64,000 nucleotides of DNA from the NCBI GenBank assembly GCA_047967505.1, contig CM106538.1, one strand, 5' to 3'. Below, one piece after another: positions 9,211 to 20,318 of this stretch (positions are counted from its first letter, which is position 1; every line of letters starts with the position of its first letter). The stretch comes from Dipteris shenzhenensis. Its lineage: Eukaryota; Polypodiophyta; Polypodiopsida; Gleicheniales. Below the pieces are notes generated by a model. It was not told the DNA's origin and made no database searches. It saw only the letters and a program-made list of their open reading frames with translations. A program made the translations under genes and the position numbers.

Positions 9211-11813
9211 TTGCACTCCCCATTCTTGACTAGGCCTAGGATAGTTCCTAGTCCCCGACCCTCTAGGCTCGAGTACACTCCATAAAAAATTTCTGATTGG
9301 TCTAATGAGGTGAGTGATGCACTCTCTAGACCAGCACCAGCATGAACACACAAACCAGGCGGTGGCCAAGAGAACCTGGTTCACTACCACAACTCTAGAT
9401 GCAAGGTCAAGTTTGGCTAAGCTCCAGAAGAGAAGCTTTTTCCTTATACTCTCCAGTACTAGGGTAAACTGCTATGCTGGAGAGATGCCCAACCCTACCT
9501 GGCATCCCAAATATCTGACAGGACACCCCTCTGAATCCAAGAGAAGCCAATGTCAACTCCCAAGCCTGGAGTGTCCTCATCGCTAATCCAAAAGCCAAAG
9601 GATTTATGCCAGTTAATGTGTGCTCCTACAACTGAGCAAAAGATATCCAAGGCTGTCCGGAAAGCATCTAGTGACTGCGAGGAGGCCTCAATAAAAATGG
9701 TAGTGTCATTCGCCAACTCACAATCCAGAAGCTCCTGCTCCTGTCTCGAGGGCAATCTCAGCCCATATAAACTAACCTGAGATCTAAGAAAGATACTCAT
9801 AGCTTCAGCCACAAAAAGAAAAAGGAAGGGGGCTAAAGGGCATCCCTGACAGACTGATCTGGAAATCTGAAACCTGTCACCCCTTACCCCTCCAATCAAA
9901 ACATGGCTGTGGGCTGATCTGTTAAGGGAGGCCACCCCTCTAATCCAAGCATCTGAAAATCCGAATCGTAGAAGATTGCCCTCAAGAAAACCCCAATCTA
10001 CTCTGTCATAGGCTTTCTTAAAGTCCAAGAGTAGAATTGCCAACCTCTATAGCCCAGTCTAAGGCTTCCCAAAGGAAAAGATGTTATCAAATATGCTCCT
10101 GCCATGCACAAAGCCTGTCTGAGTATCATGGATGAGGTCTGCTGGAAGAAGGGGCTGCAATCTGATGCTGATCGCCTTGGCAAGAATTTTGTATAGAGTG
10201 CCCAAAAGAGTGATGGGTCTCCAATGGTATATAAAATTCATGTTGCCACCTTTCGGGATAAGGCGTATAAGTCCCTCGGTGAGTGAGTCGGGCATCTCAC
10301 CCGAGTCCCAAATGCCCTACAGGGCTGAAGTAATATGACCACCTATCATATCCCAAAAGGCTTTAAAAAAAGATGGAGTAAGACCATCTGAACCAGGGCA
10401 CTTGCCCTTATGAAGGGCGGAGAGAGCAGTCCTGAATTCTGTGTTGGTAAATCGTGCATCAAGTGAGCATATCATCTCTGGTGTGACCAACACAAGTAAA
10501 CGCTACCAAACCACATCTCTGGCCTGTGTGTTAGGGTCTGCAGAAAGAAGGGAGGCATAAAAATATGTCGCTAAGTGCATGACGGTATCCGAATGAGACT
10601 GCAACACCCCGTTAGAGTAAATGAGCTGCCTGACACTCTCTCTACTATGTCTGGGACCAAGTGTAGAGAAAAAGTGTTTATTGACTCTCCCTCCCATATG
10701 TATCCAAAAGACTCCTATGCATGGAAGGCATACTCTGCTCTCTCATCAAGAAATGTCTGTAAGTGAGCCCTTGCTGTAGCAAGGCGCTCTTGGATCCAAG
10801 CATCTGGGGGTCGTTTTTGCTCCTCCCTCTGCAGGGCTGTCAACTACCGGCAGATACCGAACTCCCGCTTGAGTACCTCACTTCGCCTAGTACTAGCGGC
10901 AGAATGATAAAAGTCGCTGATACTGACAAGTGATGTGGCCACATGTGAAGGTGCTGCCACCCCCCCCTGCATGTGAGAAACCCAGATCTCCAAGACTGCC
11001 TCTGTGAGAGTATCATCTGTGTGTAAGGCATCCGGGATCCTGATACTGGAAGAACGTCCTCTCAAATGGGGCTTTGAGATGGACAAAACTACCGAAAAAT
11101 GGTCGGAGGACACCAGGTGCAATGCAAATTGTCCCCCCTCTATCAAGAGCCTAGTCATCCACATAGAATCTATCAATCCGAGCATGGATAGGCATCTGCA
11201 CCCTACGGTTCAACCACAATAACAAGAGTGACTGAGACTGAATATGAAATGCATCATTAGACCAAACATCTCTACCACTGAATCTAAACAAGAAGGCATC
11301 CCAAGCTGCTCTCTCAAGGGAGTGAATCCCACCTTCTCTCCCCCCTTTTTTATCGGATGGTGCCTCAACCATGTTGAAGTCACCTCCAATAATCCAAGAA
11401 TCTGCAATGTCAGCCCATGAGAGCAACTCTCTCCAAAAAAGAACACGGTCCCCTCTGTTGTTCAGAGCATAGATGTTGAGGAAACCAACCTTACGTCCTT
11501 CAACCATAAGCAAAATCCACTGGGCCCTGGAGGGGGTGATGGTACCATGTCCAATGACCAAAGGGAGGATAGAGTCTGAAACTAATATGCAAGTACCTCC
11601 TCTGGTTCCCAAGGCAGGAAGCCAAAACGTCCGGCCTGAAAGCAGCTTACCTGACTTGGAGCAATCTATGGCATCTAGTTTGTGTTCCTGTAGAAAAAGA
11701 ATGTCTAAGGAACCACTGGACACACCTGGATGAAGCTGATTCCTTATCAACTGTCTGCGACGGCAATGAGGAATGCTGCCCAACCCCTGTATATTCCAAC
11801 TGGCTATCCTCAT
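9211..11813 (-). pseudogene. LINE ORF2, endonuclease plus part of reverse transcriptase, disrupted
   Basis: The endonuclease (11813-11151) keeps S-W-N-I-Q-G-L-G, Q-E-H-K and G-G-D-F-N-M-V. Reverse-transcriptase pieces follow with P-K-G-G-N-M-N, D-F-K-K-A-Y-D-R-V-D-W and C-Q-G-C-P-L. The catalytic pair reads L-A-N-D (about 9705-9716), whereas the plus-strand copy has L-A-D-D, so an essential Asp is lost. Several frame changes separate the pieces (near 11150, 10840, 10500 and 10050). Coding ends at the LTR junction just after the segment that matches A-W-F-V-C-S-C-W-C in the other copy. Confidence 0.8.
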
Positions 11814-13178
11814 CGACGGGAGGAAGTGGGTTGGAATACCTTACCCGACCTGGTGGCGGAAAAAGAACCCTCTACTGGAGCTGACCTCCTGCCATACACA
11901 CGAGGTCCAAGGGGAGGAAAGTCCACTAGTGAGAGAGAGAAGGATCTCTCAAGGGGGAAGCCGATAACTAGCTCTCCGAAAGTAGAGGGTACAAAATCAT
12001 CATCTGGGAGGTCAGAGAGGTCCTCAAGAGCAGAAAAGGAATTCCATTGAGCCAGTCCTGGGGAAGGGGTCCGAAGGATTCCTACCAAAGCAGGGAAAGA
12101 ATGTAAGACCCCTTTCCCTCTATCAACAGAAGGAGGCACTTGTGCTGTGTCCTGATCACGAGATGCCAACAACCTGGGCTGCTGAAGGAGGCACAGCCTA
12201 ATCCTGTGGTGGAGCGGGAGAAGGCTCTTGAACAAAAGGCTCCAAAACGGTAGCCTCCCGAGGCTCCTGAGGGGTAGTCTTTGGAGCAACAGAAGTATGA
12301 TCTGAAGTAGAGGGCCTAACCGCAACCGGAACCCACTGGGGGCCACAGGTAGTGCGGTGTGTAGGAGGGACTCAGGCAGCCCTAGGAGGAGAGGGAGCCC
12401 ATGTCTGAGGCGGTGCGTGGAGCGCTAGGTCCTGCTCCTGGTCTCTGTCGTCGTAACCTAGTACGAGCTGGTTGCTTTTTTGGCCTCTTCTTCTTCTTTG
12501 GGCAATCTCTGGCGAACAGCCTGGAGGATCTGTCAATCCTACACTTGTCCTAAAGACTTGCAAACTCAAATCTCTAGCGAAAGAATGACCCATCGGGTCA
12601 CTGTAGCATGATGTGGTCATCTGAAATGTTAGGGTCCTCGACAAAGACCCTAACCCTGGGTACCCCATCCATCCTGACCGCCTCAGCAACCGACGAAGGC
12701 TCGCCACGAAGAGGGGGGATCTTTGCTACCACACCAAATCTCGCCAATAATTGAAAGAAGCCGGTGATAAACTGAAGGTAGACCAGGGAACCTGATGAAG
12801 ATGGAAACTCCGTGCTTGTCCTCTTCAACTGGGTCAAAGCCCAATTGAAACGGAAATAAAAAAATCATCCTGTAGCCTAGAAAGAGAAACCTAGTCTGTA
12901 GCAAGTCTCTAGTGATGTCCACGGAATCTGGGCACACCTGAAAGAAACCTTGTCCCAACAAACGTACATCCTTAAGGTGGGAAGCGAGCTCCTGAGGAAG
13001 TGCCGCATGCATCCATAGCCTGTGATTTGGAGGGGTGGGAGCCATAGATGCGTGTGAAGAGAGTCGTGAAACACTCATGCTCCAAATCCTTTTGCAACTC
13101 CTGCAGCTCGTCTTTTGAGAAAGTGACGGTTCTCGCGGCCTGTGTGTGCGGTAAGGGATGGACTGAATGGGTACCCAT
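11810..13178 (-). pseudogene. LINE ORF1, disrupted
   Basis: Start at 13178 matches the start in the other copy. The N-terminal DUF4283-like region is readable to about 12683. The zinc-knuckle region near 12480-12545 is degenerate: the first Cys and final F-A-R-D-C-P remain, but the inner Cys and His are not in place. The acidic C-terminal part (12346-11810) ends in TGA overlapping the ORF2 ATG. Confidence 0.7.
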
Positions 13179-13705
13179 ACGTCAATCAAGGTGGGAAAGG
13201 CCGACTCAAACACAAAGAAACTCCGTCCACCTTCCTGAAGCCCACGAGACCCCCAAAAAATAGGGGGTACACCTGATGAAGGGAGAGGGTGAAAGGAGGG
13301 AGGGAGACAAGATTGAGCAAGGAGGGAGAATGAATGAGGGGGAGGAGTCAGAAAGGAGAAAGGGAGGGCAGCAAGAGGGAGAGGGGAAGGGAAGGGGGCA
13401 GGAGGAGGAGAGGAGGGGAGAGGAGGGGAGGGGAGCAAAGAAACAGCGTGAGGAGGGGGGGGGGGGGGGGCTGTGCAGGCAGCAGCATGGGGGGAAGGGG
13501 GGGGCACGTAGGCAGGCAGCAGCGCGGGGGGGGGGGGCTGCACAGGCAACAGCGCGGGGGGGAGGGGCTCCAGCAGCGCACGGGGGAGGGACTGGCAGCA
13601 GCGCGGGTAGGGGCTGCAGCAGCGCGGGGGGTAGGGGAGGGGAGAGAGGGAGGGGAGGCGGGGAGGAGCAGCAGGTAGGGGGGAGGGGAGGGAGGAGGCA
13701 GCCCT
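13179..13705 (-). other. Pyrimidine-rich 5' leader (G-rich on plus strand)
   Basis: Long purine (plus strand) simple sequence with several G runs of 8-18. It is equivalent to 1612-2350. Open frames on both strands here are compositional. Confidence 0.65.
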
Positions 13706-13982
13706 CAAGGTTCTTCGACAATCTTACAACCTGAGAAACTCACACGAGCTCAATTGAAGAACAAGGCAATGGAATTAGCCAAGGTTAAGGCTGCTAGGAA
13801 GGATGGAAAATGAGCGGTATACTGTGAAAGAATAGCAACTATCAAAGAGTTTAAATCCAAACCAAAGGACTCTCAGTCTTAAACTGATGTATGGCTGATT
13901 ATGTGAATTTTAGACTATTATGTAAATACTCTAAATAATCGGAGTTGCTTCTTGTACTCCTTGGGAGCTCCCATGCGCCCCT

Positions 13983-14018
13983 GTCCCATAGACCCATTGG
14001 TCTCCCATGGACATTAAT
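13983..14018 (+). other. 3' stem-loop of copy C
   Basis: Inner hairpin AGACC (13990-13994) with GGTCT (13999-14003), four-base loop. An outer stem of GTCC(C)AT against ATGGAC encloses it, then ATTAATA. Best-formed example of the shared 3' structure. Confidence 0.55.
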
Positions 14019-14021
14019 AGA

Positions 14022-14040
14022 CTCTCTCTCTCTCTCTCTC
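14022..14040 (+). repeat. (TC)n between copy C and element E
   Basis: Perfect TC tract; 3' end of C and immediate 5' flank of E. Confidence 0.85.
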
Positions 14041-14300
14041 ACCCGCTCAGCTCCCTCACCCGCTCAGCTCCCCCTCAGCCTCTCCCGCTCGCAACAGCTC
14101 CCTCACCCGCTCGCAACAGCTCCCTCACCCGCTCAGCCTCTCTCGCTCCAGCCTCTCTCGCTCGCAACAGCTCCCTCACCCGCTCAGCCTCTCTTCTCTC
14201 CCCTCGCAACAGCTCCCTCACCCGCTCAGCCCCTTCCCCCTCCGCCTCTCTTCTATCCCTCACCCACTCAGCCCCTTCCCCCTCCCCCTCCGCTTGCGAG
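14041..14300 (+). repeat. Tandem repeats in the 5' leader of element E
   Basis: The phrase CAACAGCTCCCTCACCCGCT occurs at least four times, joined by CAGCCTCTC-type links. Repeated leader units are known as promoter monomers in some LINEs; here that role is inferred. Confidence 0.7.
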
Positions 14301-14558
14301 ACGCCCCTTCCCCCTCCCCCTCCGCCTGCTGTCTCGCAACAGGCTCCTCGTGCCTCAGCTTCTCCCTCGTGCTCAGCCCCGCAACAGCTCCCTCGCAAGC
14401 CAACAGCTCCCTGCGCAAGCCTCTGTTGGAAGGGAAGTTTAAGGAAAGTCTTAAACTTCTCTCCCCCCCCGTGTGAATAGACTTACAGCAAGTGTCCTTA
14501 AAGCGCAGGAAAAACAGCGCAGAAAACAGAGCAGTTTTGAGGGCAAAAGGAGGCAGTT

Positions 14559-16220
14559 TTGAGAGCAGAGAATTCAGCAGCTCCACCATGGCCCTTAGAG
14601 GCAGTTTTGAGCAGAGAATTCAGCACTTCCAGGAGTAAGGAGATGCCACAAACAAGGAGCTCCACCATGGCCCTCCAAGGAGCAAAAGTAGAGAAAGATA
14701 AAAGCATAGGCAGCAGTACAAGAGCCGAAGAGGTAAGTTCTTCTTTACCCTTAACATCTCCTTCCCCACCACCTCCAACGACCTCCCTTGCCTCCACCCC
14801 AACCCTTTCCTACCCATCTACTTTACTCAATCCTCCTGTGGCTCCGATCCCATCTCCTTTACTTCCATCTCCCCCATCACTTCCGGTCACCTCCCTTGCC
14901 TCAATCCCAACCCTTTCCTACCCACCTCCTCTACTCAATCCTCCTCCTCTCCCTCCTTCAGTCTCACCTCCTCCTCTTGCTCCCGTTCATTCCTCCCTAG
15001 CCCTTTCCCTTGCTTATTCCTCCCCTCTCCTAGTCCCTACCCATCCTCTTCCTTCCTCTTCCTCCCCTCCCCTAGTCCCTACCCATCCTCTTCCTTCCTC
15101 TTCCCCCCCTTCCCTATTCCCTACCCAGCCTCCTCCCTCCTCTTCTTCCCCTCCCCTAGTCCCTACCCAGCTTCTTCCCACCTCTCCCCACCGACCCTCC
15201 CTTTCAGCCCCTTCCTCCCCTAGTGTAGGCTCTTCTTCGGTCCCTGACTCCCTACTTCCTTCTACCGGATCTCTCTCTTCAGGACCTCCATTTTCTGCAC
15301 CCCTCCTTTACTCACCTTCTTACCCTCTTACCCCCTCATCCTTGTACCCCCTCTCCCCTTCACCAGCGGAAGCAGTCCTGGCAGATAATCTGCGATTGAG
15401 AGATTTAGTTATGCAGTGCATGGAGACTTGCAGACTTCAGGGCGCTGCGATTCAGTCTCTCACAGCACAGATACACACACTGACTGATCAGTTATCGACA
15501 GTTGAGAGTCATAGATCTGATCAGGACTCCCATATTCGCCAGCTTCATACCAGAGATATTGATCGGGATATCTAGTTACGGACACATGCTGAGCGCATAA
15601 TGCAGCTGGAGACACGTATTCAGGAGCATGTTGTGGCATGCGATGATCGCCTCCAGCAGCTGCATGTAGCTCCTCCAGCTAGTGCAGCAGTTGAGGAGAG
15701 GTTGGCCACACTGCAGACAGAGGTACAGAAGACCTCAGAGTGGGTGGACGTTGTGCATAGAGCCCCACAGGCCCAGCAGACCACAGTCTCTGAGACTATT
15801 GCCGAGAGTCAACGGCGAGCTCAGAAGGTCCTCAACATCCGCATCCGCGGAGTTGAGCGATCAGATACGAGATCAGCCATGGATCAGGCGACAGATTTCA
15901 TATCTGGGACACTCGGAGTTCAGGATCATGGCATAGTAGCTGCATATCGAGTGGGCCGGGATCCAGCACGGCACCAGCCACTTATCATCAGATTCAGAGA
16001 TGCTGAGGCCCGTCTCGCAGTATTACGAAGGAGATCCAGATTGAGGGACCATCCACAGATTCACATGGATGAGGACCTTACAGCTCTTCAGTGGGAGGAG
16101 CATAGACGTCTCATTGCACAGAGGGATGTTGCCCGTCGTGAGGGCAAGTGGGCCGTGATCAGAGAGGGCAGACTTTTGATAGGAGCTATGCGATCTAGAC
16201 CGGCTGGAGCCCACAGTTGA
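14559..16220 (+). pseudogene. Element E ORF1 (coiled coil, RRM-like, CTD), one internal stop
   Basis: The first possible ATG is 14559; ATGs at 14643 and 14667 are also in frame and may be the true start. A Pro/Ser-rich N-terminal third (to about 15360) is followed by a coiled-coil stretch with heptad-like Leu/Gln (15370-15800). An RRM-like part follows (V-L-N-I-R-I-R-G-V, A-Y-R-V-G-R, L-I-I-R-F-R-D) and a C-terminal domain (D-E-D-L-T...R-E-G-K-W-A-V). This order is that of L1 ORF1p (Transposase_22 type), an RNA-binding chaperone. The only break is TAG at 15573-15575, probably from CAG. The final TGA at 16218-16220 is in frame with ORF2. Confidence 0.7.
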
Positions 16221-16259
16221 CGACACGAGGCCTATGGGACACGTAGTCTGCCAGATAGC

Positions 16260-19200
16260 TTGAGTTTCGCAGTTTGGAACTGTAATGGTTCCCTCACAGC
16301 TCAGCCTGGCAACTTACGAGAGGCCTTTTTTGATCAGGACATCGTCTTCTTTACAGAGACCCATGAGAGCCCAGAGAGAGGCTTGCCGCAGGTGACAGGG
16401 TATGCCTGGGAGTCTGTCTTTCGACAGCAGACTAGACGATCAGGAGGAGTCAGAGGATCTGGCGGTGTGGCAGTTCTTTATAGAGAGCATCTCAGATCGA
16501 TACTCACAGTCATGAGCAGAGACCATCGGGCCAGATATCTTTGGGTACGGATCAAGAGACCCCCCCTGAGAGACTTGTTTATTGCAGTATGCTACTTTCC
16601 CCCGAGACAGTCTCGTTATGCCTCAGATGGACCAAGACAGTCACCTTTTGAGGATTTGTCAGCCGATGTATTGGAGTACTCACGCCGCGGAGAGGTCATC
16701 CTTTTAGGAGACTTCAACGCGAGGACATCAGACAGACAGGCAGAGATTTTGGACTTTGCTGAGGATCCAGTCTTAGTCCCAGCTGCCCCAGATGAGAGTT
16801 TTCCACGCTTATCTTCAGATAGAGGGGTAGAGGTGACAGATCAGGGACATCGCCTATTGGAGCTTCTCTCATCGCACGGCATGGTCATTTATAATGGACT
16901 TCGACAGTGGCCGCATTCATCCACAGCCACATGTTTTCCCTTCGCGGGTGGTGGTACGAGCGTCATTGATTACGTCTTGGGTCCCCCGACTTTAATCCCT
17001 TTTGTACATAACCTCACAGTCGACCCTTTTATGCCTTCAGCCGATCATGCACGTCTGCACTTTATTCTTACCCAGATTCCTCATGCCCTCCCTTCTAGAC
17101 ATCATGAGCGTCAGCCATACTATGAGGTTCATTTTGACCACCAGTTTGATGATATTTATAGCCAGCACCTGAGTGGTCTTCTCCGTCCGCACCTTCTCGA
17201 TGCCCTACCCTCCACACAGGATCGGTGGGACCTTGTACATACCTCCATCATCTCAGCAGCCCACAAGTCCTTCCCCGTCACTTGCCACACATCCAGTCCT
17301 CCACCAGTCGGTCTTGTGCCTTGTAATGGATGGTATGATGAGGAGTGTAAAGAACTCCGCAGGAAGCTTCGCCTTGAGACACAGGAGAAGTCTCCCCTCC
17401 TCATTGAGACCAAGAAGAGTTACAAGCGTTTGGTGCGACGCAAAAAGTGCCAATTTCTAGCCCGGAATGAGGAGGAGCTGAGAAGTTTACTTTTCAGCTG
17501 TGATTCCAAGGAATTCTGGAAGAAATTCCTTCGCTTGAAATCTCAAACTCCTCTTACAGACCCGCAGGTTTGGCTTGCCTATACTTCCACTTTATATGAT
17601 ATTCCAGACCAGCCACAGATCGACTTATCCCATGTGCCTAGACCCACCTCCTCTGCCTTATTCTCATCCAATAGTGTCCGAGCAGCAGCTCATCGTTTGA
17701 AGACTGGGAGAGCTAAGGACCATGATGGATTGCAAGCGGAGTATGTAATCCATGGGATTGATGCCTTAGCTACAGTCCTCTCCCGTCTTTTTAACGAGTC
17801 CATTTGTACAGGTCTTCCACCTAGTTGGCTAGAAAATACCATAGTACCCATACACAAGTCGGGGGATCCTTTGGAGGCGTCGAACTACAGGACCATTATG
17901 ATTGGCCATGTCATGGCCAAGATTTATGCGACCATTCTAGAAGGACATATAAATGACCATGCCGAGGCGACAGGCATGAGAGCTAGAGGGCAGGCAGGAT
18001 TTCGTGCAGAGCACTCGACTCTAGATCATATCTTCACACTCAGGGCTTTGATTGAGGAGGCGAAGTCACGTAAGCAACGGCTCTATTGTTGCTTCGTGGA
18101 CTTCAGAAAGGCATTTGACACTGTGCCGCGTTTCAGACTCTTCCAGCGACTTCGTGACTTGGGATTCAATGGGGAGATTCAATGGGCGATCATGGCCTTG
18201 TATGAGAGAGTCACAGGTAGAGTCAGGACACGGGCGGGGCTGTCGGCGGAAGTACGCAGAGTACGATAGGGGTGAAGCAGGGGTGTCCTTTGTCTCCGAC
18301 ACTCTTTGGTCTCTATATCGATGAGTTAGAGATGTACATACAGACGATGGGTGGTACAGGTTCTTTACTGGCAGGATCCACGATACCGATTCTCCTCTAT
18401 GCAGATGACGTGGTTCTTATTTCTTACTCCCAGCAGGGTTTACAGGCACATCTCCATGCACTCCACAGCTTTTGTCAGGACAGAGGGTTGTCTGTAAACC
18501 TTGGGAAGACCAAAGTCATGGTCTTCAACACGTCATACCAGGTTTATAGGAGAGGCGAGTTCTCTTTCACATTTGATGGGCAGGAGGTGGAGCTAGTTAG
18601 GGAGTATACATATTTGGGTGCCACATTTAGAGGTCCAGTCTTCACCATGACGCATGCAGCACGAGATAGGATCAGTAGAGGGTATGCCGCCTTGGCTCTT
18701 CTCGAGAGGCAGTGTGCACAGTCACATTTTCAGCATCCCGACACGAAGTCCTTACTTTTTGATACGCTGGTGAGACCTGCAGTCATGTATGCTAGCCCCT
18801 TTTGGACAGGAGATCTCAGGGTTGCAGATTGGAGACGAGTAGAGAGGTTACAGATCATCATGTTCTCCAGATTGATCAGAGCGAAGCCCACGGTACCGCA
18901 TCAGATTACGTTCGCAGAGTTCGGAGCTACACCCCTAGCGCTAGATGCAGCATTTCAGTCAGTTACGTACTTGCATAGGATCAGGGCGCTCGGAGACTCA
19001 GCAGCAGGCAGAGCACGATTACCGTGGCTAGCACTGACATCCTCGCAGATGTTAGCGGAGAGAGGTCATACTTTTTGTTGGTACCACACACTCTCCACAT
19101 GGCTCACCTCGCTGGGCTTGGATATGGATAGGCTGCCACCATTTCGATACAGCATAGATGCCCCTCGCCTCCCTCTCACTCGACATGAGCTCAGCCAGGT

Positions 19201-20029
19201 TATCAGGGCAGATTTGTTGCAGCTACACACGTTTCGCACTTGGGTTCATCCCACGGAGCTTCCTACGAAGATGGCCACATATCGTGACCATTTTCTCAGG
19301 ATTTCAGAGGATGGCTTCATCATATCCCCAGGATATATCGGCGTTCATATGTCGCACTCACTCAGGATTGCCTTGGGCCAGCTCAGGGTATCTTCCCACA
19401 GATTAGACGTTGAGGCCGGCAGGATGCGTCGTACAGCTACCGGACATAGACCCAGGCGAGAGACTAGGATATGCCCTTGTTGCACTATGGGGGAGGTGGA
19501 GACTGAGGAGCACTTTGTTTGCAGATGCCCTTTATATTATGAGATCCGTGGCAGATTTCACTGTTTATTTAGGCACGGATTTGGACCTCTCTCTCGGATT
19601 ATGGAGTATGAGGATCAGTATTGCTTAGCGTTGTTCATCAGGGAGATCACCAGATACAGAGAGAGATTCCTCAGAGAGCACCGTCGCATCCCTGCCAGAG
19701 ACCTGGTTATTCATGAGGAGCAGGACGAGGCGCAGGACCATGAGCACAGAGATAGCCCATCTTGCCAGAGAGCACCGATGGTTCCACCCCGAGGATGTAC
19801 ATATGACATGATCCGGCAGCACCGCAGGATGATCTTACACAGAGGCCGTACCCGTCGCTTTATTTCTAGACGACGGAGGATGATGGCAGATTTTCGGAGG
19901 AGATTGCTCCATGGAGACTTGGCACCGCCAGCAGCCCATTTGACACTTGCCCAGATCTTCACACTCATGGCAGGAGGCATGGTCGATGGCCATGACTTCC
20001 ATCATTTCTTTGGATCACAGACCCCTTAG
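16260..20029 (+). pseudogene. Element E ORF2: APE endonuclease, reverse transcriptase, C-terminal Cys/His; one frameshift
   Basis: The endonuclease begins A-V-W-N-C-N-G and shows T-E-T-H-E, G-D-F-N-A-R and S-A-D-H-A. The reverse transcriptase has P-I-H-K-S-G-D, F-V-D-F-R-K-A-F-D-T-V (about 18094-18125), Q-G-C-P-L-S-P (after 18272), L-Y-A-D-D (18395-18409) and Y-L-G-A-T-F. A Cys/His cluster C-P-C-C...E-E-H-F-V-C-R-C lies near 19468-19520, with a basic tail after it. The frame changes by -1 near 18255, beside a small repeat of AGTACG, splitting the protein between RT motifs A and B. No ATG precedes the endonuclease in this frame (16260 is TTG); the frame is open back to the ORF1 stop. It would nick DNA and copy element RNA. 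Confidence 0.8.
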
Positions 20030-20260
20030 GGAAGACGATGTTCCTCATATTTCATATTTTACATTTTGTATCTAGGCAATTTTGGTACTCTATTTCATTT
20101 CATTTTGTATCTAGGATTTTTGTAGCCATTTTTGCCATCTTAGCGGTATTACGATGAGGCCACCTAGTTGGCGCATCGTTGATGATGTATTTTCCTTTCG
20201 GATGATTTTGTGTCCCATAGGCCATGTATGGCCTTCCGTGGACCTTTAATAAAATTTCTT
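20030..20260 (+). other. 3' untranslated part of element E with stem-loop
   Basis: GTCCCAT, then a perfect hairpin AGGCCA (20219-20224) / TGGCCT (20229-20234) with loop TGTA, then GTGGAC and TTTAATAAAA. Two copies of a CATTTTG-TATCTAGG phrase stand upstream (20062-20077 and 20100-20115). Confidence 0.6.
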
Positions 20261-20275
20261 TCTTTCTTCTTTCTT

Positions 20276-20314
<39 letters not shown>
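20256..20314 (+). repeat. (TTTC)n(TC)n between element E and copy D
   Basis: Tetranucleotide TTTC passing into a long pure TC tract; 3' end of E and 5' border of D. Confidence 0.85.

Positions 20315-20318
<4 letters not shown>

Larger units (their letters stand above)
9211..13705 (-). mobile_element. L1-type LINE, second copy, minus strand, 3' end lost
   Basis: Same family as 1612-8734: pyrimidine-rich leader (13705-13179 on the minus strand), ORF1 from 13178, ATGA overlap at 11813-11810, and ORF2 to the junction with the LTR at 9210/9211. About the last 1.7 kb of ORF2 and the tail are missing. On the right it joins, at its 5' end, the C copy of the TC-tailed family, which it may have interrupted. 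Confidence 0.85.
13706..14040 (+). mobile_element. Copy C: 3' part of an ORF1-only LINE-related element
   Basis: Translating 13727-13882 gives a peptide resembling the C-terminus in copy B: K-L-T-x-A-Q-L-K, E-L-A-K-V-K-A-A-R-K and a final K-P-K-D-S-Q-S-stop. Inside it TGA stands where copy B has Trp. The 3' untranslated part resembles copies A and B (TAAATAAT...GAGTTGC) and ends with the stem-loop, GGACATTAATA and (TC)n. Its 5' part is replaced by the L1 LINE at 13705. Confidence 0.65.
14041..20274 (+). mobile_element. Element E: TC-flanked non-L1 LINE, about 6.2 kb
   Basis: Lies between two TC-rich tracts. It has a leader with tandem repeats, ORF1 (coiled coil, RRM-like, C-terminal domain), ORF2 (APE endonuclease, reverse transcriptase, C-terminal Cys/His cluster), a 240-base 3' untranslated part, a stem-loop and then (TTTC)n(TC)n instead of poly(A). 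It is nearly intact: two in-frame stops and one frameshift are the only breaks I find. The coding differs strongly from the L1-type LINEs in this window. The reverse transcriptase (D-F-R-K-A-F-D-T-V, Q-G-C-P-L-S-P, Y-A-D-D) looks like the CR1/L2/Jockey/RTE side of the LINE tree, though clade placement needs a tree. Confidence 0.8.

Noticed and set aside
13206-13734. Large open frames on both strands (Gly/Arg-rich on plus, Pro-rich on minus)
   Set aside because: Compositional; this is the pyrimidine leader of the minus-strand LINE.
14007-14480. Open frames in the 5' leader of element E
   Set aside because: They follow tandem repeats and TC-rich DNA; the real ORF1 starts later.
18066-18302. 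Minus-strand frames inside element E
   Set aside because: Shadows of the reverse-transcriptase coding strand.
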